Positions 30,494 through 38,279 of a stretch of DNA of 39,030 nt are shown one piece after another. Origin of the DNA: Spirochaetota bacterium (GTDB taxonomy: Bacteria; Spirochaetota; Spirochaetia; Treponematales; Rectinemataceae); assembly GCA_008080685.1 (NCBI GenBank), contig VKGY01000008.1:3452-42481 (forward strand). The letters are read 5' to 3'. A program made the translations under genes and the position numbers. Numbering within the stretch: the stretch's first letter is position 1; each line of letters opens with the position of its first letter. Below the pieces are notes generated by a model. It was given only the letters and a program-made list of their open reading frames with translations. It made no database searches and had not been told where the DNA came from.

Positions 30494-33101
30494 ACGCATA
30501 GTCAATACCATCGCAGGACGACTCTCCCTGCGCGAACCGCAGCGAAAGTCGCTTGAAATCCTCTCCCGGATCACCGAGCTAGTGAAGCCCTCAAAGGAGA
30601 CTGATCCGGATGTGGCTCTCAAGATCATCCAGTCGGAGTTTCCGCATGTTACTGGATTTGATCGGGATTTCGTATCCCTCTGTTTCGCCCTGGCCACAGG
30701 AGTCGGGAAAACGCGACTCATGGGTGCTTTCATTAGTTATCTCCACCTCGCGCACAAAGTGAACCATTTCTTTGTTCTTGCACCTAACTTGACGATCTAC
30801 AACAAGCTCATCGCGGATTTCACCGCCGGAACGGCTAAGTACGTCTTCAAGGGCATCGCCGAGTTCGCGCAAGACCCACCCCAGATCATCACGGGGGACA
30901 ACTATGAGCGCGCCGACGTGGCGCGGAGCGGGATCCTTATCGAGGGCGGAATCCAGATCAATATCTTCAACATATCGAAGATCAACAGCGAAGTGCGCGG
31001 GGGCAAGTCTCCAAGGATCAAGCGTCTTTCGGAGTACATCGGAGAAAGTTACTTCGAGTACCTGGCAGCCCTGCCCGACCTTGTGCTCCTCATGGATGAG
31101 TCCCATCGCTATCGTGCCAGCGCTGGCGTGAAGGCGATCAACGAACTCAAGCCCATTCTCGGGCTCGAGCTTACAGCGACTCCCTTTGTGGAATCCGGGA
31201 CTAAGAGAATCACCTTCCAGAATGTCCTCTACCACTATCCCCTCGCGCAAGCGATGGCGGATGGCTTTGTCAAGGAACCGGCGGTCGTCACGCAGAAGAA
31301 CTTCCATCCCGACCAGGTCAGTCCCGAGGCACTGGAAAAGATCAAGCTCGAGGACGGGATCCGTGTGCATGAAAACACCAAGGTCCACCTCGAGACCTGG
31401 GCACGGCAAAACGATAAGCCAATCGTGAAACCATTCATGCTTGTCGTGTCAAAAGACACTACCCACGCGGACCAGCTCCAGAAGTTCTTGGAATCCGCAG
31501 ACTTCTTTTCAGGACGATACACCGGGAAGGTGATCCAGGTCCATTCAAACCAATCGGGAGAGGAGAAGGAAGAGGTCATTCAACGGCTCCTCGCCGTCGA
31601 AAGCCCCGACGAGCCTACGGAGATCGTTGTCCATGTGAACATGCTGAAAGAAGGATGGGACGTCACCAATCTGTACACCATCGTGCCCCTCCGCGCGGCA
31701 AACGCGCGGACCCTTGTCGAGCAATCCCTCGGACGCGGATTACGGCTTCCATACGGCAAACGAACAGGCGACCAGGCGGTCGATACCCTCCACATCATAG
31801 CCCACGATTCATTCCAGGCCATCGTGGACGAGGCCAACCGAGGGGATTCGGTCCTCAAGTTCCGAGCCATCGAGCTTGAACCTCACAAGCCTGGCGAACA
31901 ACTGAAGACCGTTGTGACTAATTCCAAGGTTGAGGAGTCCCTAAAGCAAGGCTCCCCCGCTGAACAGAAAATGAAGGAACTGATCTATACGGTAATCACA
32001 GAGAAAAAAGAACTGAAATCCTCCCAGGATTTATACAAGACTGAGGTGAAAGCTGCCATCGTGGCGGAAGCGAAAGCCCGGTTTGGAACCCCCCAAGCCG
32101 AGCTCGAAGGCATGGAGACCATCCCCGAAACGAGCGCACTCGTCGATAGCGTGATCACGAATCTCGTCGAAGGGACTATCGATATTCCTCGCATCATCGT
32201 CCTGCCGAGAGAGGGGAGCACTGTTAGCTTCCGGCCCTTTACCCTTGACCTCCGGAGCCTGCGGTATCAGCCCGTCTCCCGCGATCTTCTCATGCAGTTC
32301 CTGCGGACGAATGAACAACGGACTTTTAGCTTTTCTAAGGTTGGGGTCAAGGAAGCCAGGCTTGAGGATTACCTGGTCCGTGGTCTCATCGACGAGCCTG
32401 ATATCAGTTACGATGACCATGCAGAGCTCCTCTATGAGCTAGCCGGGCAAGTCGTCACCCACCTCCGATCCTACCTTTCAGTTGAGGAGGAGGTTCGCAA
32501 CGTCCTCCAATACCACCAGACCGACCTGGTCGCCTTTATCGCGGCGCAGATGCGAACGCACCGTTCAGTCTCCGATACCGGCTTTGAGGTCAAGGTGAGT
32601 CGAGGCTTTACCCCACTCAAAAAGAGCGCGGTCATAGTCGAGATGGGCTTTGAGTCGGTGGACTATCGACGTAGCGACTTCGACAAGTCCAAGATCGGAC
32701 GTATTCTATTCACAGGCTATCAGCGTTGCCTATATCCGGCAGTTAAGTTCAATTCCGATACCGAACGGCGCTTCTCCGCCATCCTCGAACGCGACGCGGA
32801 GAAGTGGTTCAAGCCTGCGAAAGGCCAGTTCCAGATCGTATACCAGGATGGACATCAGCATAGCGAATACATCCCGGACTTCGTTGCGGAAACCCGTCAT
32901 GTCATCTATATGGCGGAGACGAAGGCAAGGAACGAAATTGCCGATCCTGTTATCATCGCAAAGAAGCAAGCGGCTGAGGAGTGGTGCGGCCATGCCTCCG
33001 AGTACAATAAAAGTCTTGGGAAGAAGCCTTGGAGGTACCTCCTCGTTCCTCATGACCAGGTGCAAGACAATATGAGCTTGGCTGCTTTCGAACAGGCATA
33101 G
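30486..33101 (+). CDS. res: Type III restriction endonuclease subunit (Res)
   Basis: An 871-residue superfamily-2 translocase/nuclease. Walker A ATGVGKTR is at ~70-77. The DEAD-like Walker B reads DESH at 204-207 and is followed by HRYRAS. Motif VI region QSLGRGLRLPYGKR is present. The C-terminal nuclease shows PD at 797-798 and ExK at 811-813 (PDFVAETRHVIYMAETKA), the expected metal-binding set, so cleavage looks competent. It is shorter than EcoP1-type Res proteins (~970) but within the range of related Res/DEAD proteins. In this system Mod and Res cut unmethylated DNA in an ATP-dependent way. It is the last gene of the island; no strong terminator follows. Confidence 0.92.
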   Translation: MIERIVNTIAGRLSLREPQRKSLEILSRITELVKPSKETDPDVALKIIQSEFPHVTGFDRDFVSLCFALATGVGKTRLMGAFISYLHLAHKVNHFFVLAPNLTIYNKLIADFTAGTAKYVFKGIAEFAQDPPQIITGDNYERADVARSGILIEGGIQINIFNISKINSEVRGGKSPRIKRLSEYIGESYFEYLAALPDLVLLMDESHRYRASAGVKAINELKPILGLELTATPFVESGTKRITFQNVLYHYPLAQAMADGFVKEPAVVTQKNFHPDQVSPEALEKIKLEDGIRVHENTKVHLETWARQNDKPIVKPFMLVVSKDTTHADQLQKFLESADFFSGRYTGKVIQVHSNQSGEEKEEVIQRLLAVESPDEPTEIVVHVNMLKEGWDVTNLYTIVPLRAANARTLVEQSLGRGLRLPYGKRTGDQAVDTLHIIAHDSFQAIVDEANRGDSVLKFRAIELEPHKPGEQLKTVVTNSKVEESLKQGSPAEQKMKELIYTVITEKKELKSSQDLYKTEVKAAIVAEAKARFGTPQAELEGMETIPETSALVDSVITNLVEGTIDIPRIIVLPREGSTVSFRPFTLDLRSLRYQPVSRDLLMQFLRTNEQRTFSFSKVGVKEARLEDYLVRGLIDEPDISYDDHAELLYELAGQVVTHLRSYLSVEEEVRNVLQYHQTDLVAFIAAQMRTHRSVSDTGFEVKVSRGFTPLKKSAVIVEMGFESVDYRRSDFDKSKIGRILFTGYQRCLYPAVKFNSDTERRFSAILERDAEKWFKPAKGQFQIVYQDGHQHSEYIPDFVAETRHVIYMAETKARNEIADPVIIAKKQAAEEWCGHASEYNKSLGKKPWRYLLVPHDQVQDNMSLAAFEQA

Positions 33102-33120
33102 GGGGAGAGGGTGTAATCAT

Positions 33121-33157
33121 TCCTGTCCATCCCGCCTATCTTGTGAATCCTGTCAAA
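33121..33157 (-). repeat. Degenerate ACAGGAT-type repeat, right edge of the island
   Basis: Read on the minus strand it gives TTTGACAGGATTCACAAGAT and then GGGATGGACAGGA, the same family as at 24506-24540 but inverted. It fills most of the gap between res and the amidohydrolase. Confidence 0.6.
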
Positions 33158-33169
33158 ATTCCTTCTTCC

Positions 33170-34498
33170 CTAAGAAATCCTCGCGATGTAGTCGGCGCAG
33201 TTGCCGGAGATACGGAGCATCTGGGCGGCGGCCTCGTCCTGGTCGAAGCCTGTCATGCGGCGGTCCTTCACCACGGGGCGGCCGTCCACGTAGACGGAGA
33301 GAACGTTGTGCGGCCTCATGGCGTAAACGATCGTGGAGTGCCAGTCGTAGACGGGCTGGATGTTGAAATCGTCCAAGTCCACAAGGATGAAATCCGCCTT
33401 CTTGCCGGGCTCCAGGGAGCCAGTCTCGGCGCCCAGGCCAAGGGCCTCGGCGCCGCCCAAGGTGGCGGCCCGGACAGCATCCCGCGCCGCCACTATGCCG
33501 CGGTTCCGCTCCCGCACCTTCTGCATCTTGGGATAGACATTCAAGACCCCTTCCATGTCCATGCCGTTGCCGGAGAGGGGACCGTCCGTGCCGAGGCCCA
33601 GGGGCACGCCGGCCCCGGCGAACCTCCAGGCAGGGCAGATAAGCCTTCCCGATTTTGCGTTGGAGGCGGGGCAGTGGGCCACCCTAAGGCCCCGGGCCTT
33701 GGCGAGGCCTATGTCCTCATCGTCCACGAAAAGCATGTGGACAGCCAGAAGCCTGGGTGAAAGAAAACCGGGGATGGAGTCCAGGTAGCGCAGGACGGAT
33801 CCGCCCAGGGGGGCGAACGTTTCCTGCTCCGCGTCCATCTCCGCCACATGCATCATCACATCGACGTCCAGGGATTCCGCTTCCCGAGCGATGATGCCCA
33901 GGTGCTCGGCGTCCACCGTGTAGGGCGCGTGGGGGGCGAAACAAGGCTGGATGCGGGGATGGCCCTTCCAATCCTTGATGAAGCGGCGGGCGTACTCGAT
34001 GCCGCCGTAGCCTTCCGGGGCGTCGGGAGCGGCGTGGCCGAGGATAGTCTCGCCGAGGATGGCCTTAAGGCCCGACAGGTCCGTCGCCCTGGCCACCTCG
34101 TCCTCGAAGTAATACATGTCCGCGAAGGTGGTGGTGCCCGACCTCGCCATCTCGACGAGGCTGTGGAGGGCGGACCAATAGGTGAGGTCCCTATCCACCA
34201 AGTCCCGCTCCATGGGGAAGATGAAACGGGTCAGGCGGTCGGGCATATCCTCGCAGGCGCCCCGGAAGGCCGCCATGGAGATATGGGTGTGGGCGTTCAC
34301 AAAGCCCGGCATGGCAAATGCCCGGGGCGCTCGAACGCGCTGGACAGCCTCGCGCCTTTCTCCCTCGGCCGCGGGCCCCAGGGCGGAAATCCTTCCATCC
34401 TTGACCGCCACGAAACCCGGGGCGAAGACCTTCCACTCGGGATCCACCGTCACCACCGCCGCGGCTTCGACGATCAAATCATCGCGCATCCTGTCCAT
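33170..34498 (-). CDS. TRZ/ATZ (SsnA)-type amidohydrolase, probable nucleoside/base deaminase
   Basis: A 442-residue metal-dependent hydrolase of the amidohydrolase superfamily. Metal and catalytic residues are in place: NAHTH (N-terminal HxH), CFAPHAPYT, MHVAEMD (His and Glu), HCPASNAKSG and GLGTDGPLSGNGMD. The latter two are typical of adenosine/SAH/guanine-type deaminases. The start at 34498 is preceded by AGGAG within the repeat sequence; ATG 34489 is an alternative. It is separated from the transporter genes by only 20 bases, so it likely acts on an imported nucleoside or base. The exact substrate is not determinable. Confidence 0.88.
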   Translation of the reverse strand: MDRMRDDLIVEAAAVVTVDPEWKVFAPGFVAVKDGRISALGPAAEGERREAVQRVRAPRAFAMPGFVNAHTHISMAAFRGACEDMPDRLTRFIFPMERDLVDRDLTYWSALHSLVEMARSGTTTFADMYYFEDEVARATDLSGLKAILGETILGHAAPDAPEGYGGIEYARRFIKDWKGHPRIQPCFAPHAPYTVDAEHLGIIAREAESLDVDVMMHVAEMDAEQETFAPLGGSVLRYLDSIPGFLSPRLLAVHMLFVDDEDIGLAKARGLRVAHCPASNAKSGRLICPAWRFAGAGVPLGLGTDGPLSGNGMDMEGVLNVYPKMQKVRERNRGIVAARDAVRAATLGGAEALGLGAETGSLEPGKKADFILVDLDDFNIQPVYDWHSTIVYAMRPHNVLSVYVDGRPVVKDRRMTGFDQDEAAAQMLRISGNCADYIARIS

Positions 34499-34512
34499 CC
34501 TGCTCTCCTGTC
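34487..34512 (-). repeat. Degenerate ACAGGAT-type repeat at the amidohydrolase start
   Basis: On the minus strand GACAGGAGAGCAGGATGGAC followed by AGGATG. The repeat supplies both the AGGAG ribosome-binding site and the first ATG (34498) of the amidohydrolase. It belongs to the same family as 33121-33157. Confidence 0.5.
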
Positions 34513-34518
34513 GAAATT

Positions 34519-35499
34519 CTAGGCCGGCGCCTGAGGCTTCAGGCTTCCCTTGGGCAATTTGCCCTCCAGAAGCTGGCGCTTGCGGATAGCTTCCCGTCTG
34601 TCCCTGATCAAGGTGACCACGATGAAACCCAGGATCGTCACAAGGTAGGGCAGAGCCTGGATGAGCTCCGGCGGAAGACCGACATTCTGCAGGTAGGTGG
34701 CCATGGCGTCCGTGAGTCCGAAGATAAGGGAAGCGAAAATGGCGCCGATGGCCGTGCCCCCCGCCACCACCTGGGCCGCGTTCGCCACATAGCCTCGCCC
34801 CGCGGCGATTCCCGAAGTGAAGTTGGACGTATATCCCATGCTCAAGAAGCAGCCTGCTATGCCCGCCAGAACCCCGGAAATGATCAGAGTAAAGAACTTG
34901 ATGCGCACAGGATCGATGCCCGCAGCCTTCGCTGCCTCGAGATTTTCACCCGTCGCCCTGATCCTGCGCCCTATAGTCGCCTTGTTAAGAATGAAATGGA
35001 TGACCACCACCGCGGCGACGGCGAGCCAGACTATCAGGTTCTGCCCCGAAATCACCTTCCCTATCCATGGAATATTCTCGACAAAGGGAATATTTATGAA
35101 GGGAATAATCTTCGAAGGCAGGGAGGAGGAAATCCCCTTGTCCCCTGTGAGGGAATAGAGGACGAACACCGTACCCCCGGTGGAAAAAAGGTTGAGAGCC
35201 ACGCCGCAAAGTACCGCGTTGGCATCAAGCTTGAGGGCGAACAGCCCCAGGATGAGGGCTATGGCCACGGAAGCCAGGATGCCCGCCCCCATGCCCAGCC
35301 AAGGACTTCCCGTCCAGGCGCTGACGATGACCCCCGTCAAAGCGGCCCAGAGCATGGAACCCTCGAGGGCCATGTTCTTAATGCCCGCCTGCTCGGTGAT
35401 CACCGCCCCTAAGGTGACAAGGAGTATGGGCGCCGTGGATCGTAGCACGATGAACCAGTAGTTGGAGGAGGAAAGGACTCCCGCGATGAACTCGATCAT
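34519..35499 (-). CDS. Nucleoside-type ABC transporter permease (second permease)
   Basis: A 326-residue inner-membrane permease of the BPD_transp_2 family, with about eight to nine hydrophobic helices. TEQAGIKNMALEGSMLWAAL is the signature of the BMP/nucleoside (NupQ/YufQ-like) subgroup and RIRATGENLEAAKAAGID the cytoplasmic coupling segment. I start at ATG 35499, which overlaps the stop of the other permease (ATGA); a longer open frame to 35811 is non-homologous and overlaps that gene. It forms the membrane channel with the 35496-36680 product, for simple nucleosides by family knowledge. Confidence 0.93.
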   Translation of the reverse strand: MIEFIAGVLSSSNYWFIVLRSTAPILLVTLGAVITEQAGIKNMALEGSMLWAALTGVIVSAWTGSPWLGMGAGILASVAIALILGLFALKLDANAVLCGVALNLFSTGGTVFVLYSLTGDKGISSSLPSKIIPFINIPFVENIPWIGKVISGQNLIVWLAVAAVVVIHFILNKATIGRRIRATGENLEAAKAAGIDPVRIKFFTLIISGVLAGIAGCFLSMGYTSNFTSGIAAGRGYVANAAQVVAGGTAIGAIFASLIFGLTDAMATYLQNVGLPPELIQALPYLVTILGFIVVTLIRDRREAIRKRQLLEGKLPKGSLKPQAPA

Positions 35500-36680
35500 G
35501 CCTTCCCTCCTTGGGCTCCGGCGCCAGTGGCGACGTCCCCGCCGGCGGCGACGTCCGCGCGAGCGGCCAAGGCTGTTTCCGCCGCCAGAGCGTTGCGCCT
35601 TAGGCGCCTCGCCTTGAAGTAGTTCGCGATCTTGTCCGACGCCAGGATGAGGATGATTATGCCTTGGAGGAGGGTTATGAACTCGAAGGCCACATCGCCC
35701 CTCCGGGACATGAAGTCGGCCCCCACCCGCAGATAGGCCAGGAAAAAGGCCGAGATGGGCACGAACTTGGGATTCTTCCGGGCAAGCATGGCCACGATGA
35801 CCCCGTCCCATGCGTAGGAGGGATTCATCTGCCAGATGAAGGCACGGTACAGGCCCGACATCTCCACAGCCCCGCCAAGGCCGCCAATGAAGCCCGACAC
35901 GAAATGGGCGTAGATGGCCACCGAAGCCACAGGGATGCCCGCGTAAGCGGCAAACTTGGGATTGGCGCCGGTGATCCTGATCTCATAGCCCCAGCGGGTT
36001 CGGAAAAGGAAGATGGACACGAGGACGACGAAAACCGCGGCGATGATGAAGCCCGCGTGGAGCTGGGTGTTTTCCACCAGCTTAGGCAGGGCGAAGGTCT
36101 TCTGGAAGGGCATGGAGGCCAGGATGGTTTGGTTGCGGTCCCTGAGGAAGTAAAGGATCACGAAGCTGCCGAAGAAGTAGAAGACGTAGTTGAACATCAA
36201 GGAGGAAACAAGCTCGTTGGCCCTCCACTTGATCTTCAGGATCGCGGGCAGCACGCCGATGAGTCCGCCCGTCAGCCCGGCGGCAACCATCGCGACGGCG
36301 GGGTGCCAGCCAGCGGGCAGGGCGAGCTTGACGCCGATGGCCGTGGCGACGATGGCTCCTGTGTAGAAGCTGGAGTCTACGATGAGGCTCGTGTACTTGA
36401 GCTGGTAGATGATACAGAGGGCCAGGCCTGTGAACGTGATGGGCACTATGGTGATGAGAAGGTAGTAGAAGTTGTAGGTTCGAAGCAGGGGCCCGAGGAG
36501 GAAGTTCCTGGTGGATGTGAACGGATCCTTGGATACTATGAAGATGAGGCCAACGCCCATGAGAATCGAGAAGAGGGCCGCCATAAGCGTAATGACCGCA
36601 GGCTCCAGCTTGTCCCGGTCGGTGAAGAAGAGCCTTGCTGAAGCCAGAGGTCCGGGGTGTTTTTTCTTTGCTTCATTCAT
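35496..36680 (-). CDS. Nucleoside-type ABC transporter permease (first permease)
   Basis: A 394-residue permease of the NupP/YufP-like type, longer than its partner by an N-terminal helix and an Ala/Gly-rich tail (AADVAAGGDVATGAGAQGG-like). Ten or so hydrophobic helices are seen. The RANELVSSLMFNYVFYFF segment and IRITGANPKFAAYAGIPV (coupling region) mark the subgroup. ATG 36680 (MNEAKKK) overlaps the ATPase stop by eight bases, so I prefer it to the upstream frame start. It works with the second permease, the ATPase and the BMP-family binding protein. Confidence 0.92.
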   Translation of the reverse strand: MNEAKKKHPGPLASARLFFTDRDKLEPAVITLMAALFSILMGVGLIFIVSKDPFTSTRNFLLGPLLRTYNFYYLLITIVPITFTGLALCIIYQLKYTSLIVDSSFYTGAIVATAIGVKLALPAGWHPAVAMVAAGLTGGLIGVLPAILKIKWRANELVSSLMFNYVFYFFGSFVILYFLRDRNQTILASMPFQKTFALPKLVENTQLHAGFIIAAVFVVLVSIFLFRTRWGYEIRITGANPKFAAYAGIPVASVAIYAHFVSGFIGGLGGAVEMSGLYRAFIWQMNPSYAWDGVIVAMLARKNPKFVPISAFFLAYLRVGADFMSRRGDVAFEFITLLQGIIILILASDKIANYFKARRLRRNALAAETALAARADVAAGGDVATGAGAQGGKA

Positions 36681-38196
36681 GGAGCACCTTCCCGATTTCT
36701 TCCGGACTCTGTCGTTTGAGCCCGAGCATGTAGAGTCCCAAATCCTTGTCCGAAGTCGCCGCCGCATCCTCGAAATAGGCGACGATCTTCCCGGAGTTCA
36801 TGACCACCAGGCTGTCCGACATGCTCATGACTTCCTGGAGGTCCGAAGACACAAGAAGCACCGCCTTGCCCTGGTCCCGCATCTCTATGATGCGCCGGTG
36901 GATGAATTCGATGGCTCCCACGTCAACGCCCCGGGTGGGTTGGGCAATGATGAGGATGTCCGCGTCGGCGGTGAATTCCCTGCCAATCACCACCTTCTGC
37001 ATGTTGCCTCCTGAAAGGCTCGAGACCAACTGCTTGGCGGAGCGGCAGCGGATGTCGAAGGTGGCGACGATATCGGAGGCCGACTGGGCCATGGCCCCCC
37101 TCTTGAGGAAGCCCCCCTTGCCGGTGAATTCCGGCTTGAGGTAGCGATCCGCCAACAGATTGTCCTCGATGCTGGCGGGAAGGGCAGTCCCAACGGTCAT
37201 CCGGTCTTCCGCGCTTCCCGTTGGTCACATCCTTGCCCTGCACGCTCACCGAGCCCGACAAGGTCCGCGCCGAGCCGGTGAGGATGCGCACCAACTCGGA
37301 CTGACCGTTCCCGTCCACCCCCACCACCCCAAGGATCTCGCCCTTGCGCAGGGAGAGGGACACGTGATCCAGTGCGGCGATGCCAAAGTCGTCGATGTAG
37401 GAAAGATCCCTGGCGACCAAGACTTTTTCACCCGGAGCGGCCTTCCTTTTCTGTACCGACAGGAGAACCTCCCGTCCCACCATCTCATTGGAGATAGTCT
37501 GGCTGTCCACGTCCGCCACCTGGTGGGTGCCGATCATGCGGCCGTCCCGCATCACCGAGACCCGGTCGCAGAACTTGAAGATTTCATTCAGCTTGTGGCT
37601 GATGAAAATGATAGTGTGGCCGTGGGACCTGAGCTGCTGGAGTTCCACGAAGAGCTCGTCGGTTTCCTGGGGGGTGAGGACGGCAGTGGGCTCGTCCAAA
37701 ATAAGAATCTTGGCTCCGCGGTAGAGGGCCTTGAGTATCTCAAGCTTCTGGCGCATGGAAACCGAGACGTCCACCACCCGCGCGCGGGCGAACACCTTCA
37801 GGTTGTACTTGTCCGCCAACTCCTCGGTTATGGCCACCGCGTTTTCCAAGTCGAAGACCCCGCTTCTGCCCTTGCGTGGCTCCTGTCCCAATACCAGGTT
37901 TTCGCAAGGCTCAAGGAAGGAACCAGCATGAAGTGCTGGTGCACCATCCCTATCCCCGCGGCGATAGCGTCCTGGGAGGACGAAAAGGTGACGGCTTTGC
38001 CGTTTAGGTAGATCGCCCCCGAACTGGGAGCTTCCTCGCCGTACAGTAGCTTCATCAGGGTGGATTTTCCGGCGCCGTTCTCGCCTACCAAGCCCAGGAT
38101 CTCGCCCTGGGCTACGGAAAAGTCCACCTGTCGATTCGCAAGGGTTCCATTGGGGTAGACCTTGCTGAGGCGTTCGGTTCGAAGCAGGTACTCCAC
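36673..38196 (-). pseudogene. Nucleoside ABC transporter two-domain ATPase with two frame breaks
   Basis: The gene should encode a ~510-residue protein with two ABC cassettes (RbsA/NupO-like). I start at GTG 38196 (EYLLRTERLSKVYPNG follows) because GGGGAGG lies before it. Piece 1 has Walker A GENGAGKSTL and Q-loop MVHQHFMLVPSL, then shifts frame near 37902: adding one G to GCGAAAACC restores AENLVLGQEPRKG. Piece 2 carries Walker B ILILDEPTAVLTPQE, cassette-2 Walker-like GVDGNGQSE, and ends at GKDVTNG. Near 37200 the frame changes again and about 15 residues before EDRMTVGTALPAS seem missing. Piece 3 has LSGGNMQKVVIGRE and IAQPTRGVDVG. If real, the importer lacks an intact motor; neighbours look intact, so sequencing or assembly error is plausible. 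Confidence 0.88.
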
Positions 38197-38220
38197 TTCA
38201 TCCTCCCCGGAATATGGATG

Positions 38221-38253
38221 GTGCCCACGCCCCCTCGCGGGGACCGTGGGCAC
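38221..38253 (-). promoter_or_regulatory. Stable intercistronic hairpin between binding protein and ATPase genes
   Basis: GTGCCCACG...CGTGGGCAC (9-bp outer stem) with CCCC/GGGG inside, 27 bases past the binding-protein stop. No T-run follows, so it may be an mRNA-stabilising or partial-attenuation structure that lets the binding protein be made in excess; this is known for binding-protein operons and inferred here. Confidence 0.6.
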
Positions 38254-38279
38254 CGTAGATGCGGCCTAGCCCTAAAGGC

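Noticed and set aside
24981-33101. BREX, DISARM or type I restriction system
   Set aside because: No PglX, PglZ, BrxC, DrmA/B, HsdS or HsdM features were seen; the Mod and Res motifs match the type III pattern.
35664-36641. A 325-residue plus-strand frame opposite the first ABC permease
   Set aside because: Composition is Gly/Glu/Asp/His-rich, as expected from the reverse of hydrophobic codons; the permease is certain on the other strand.
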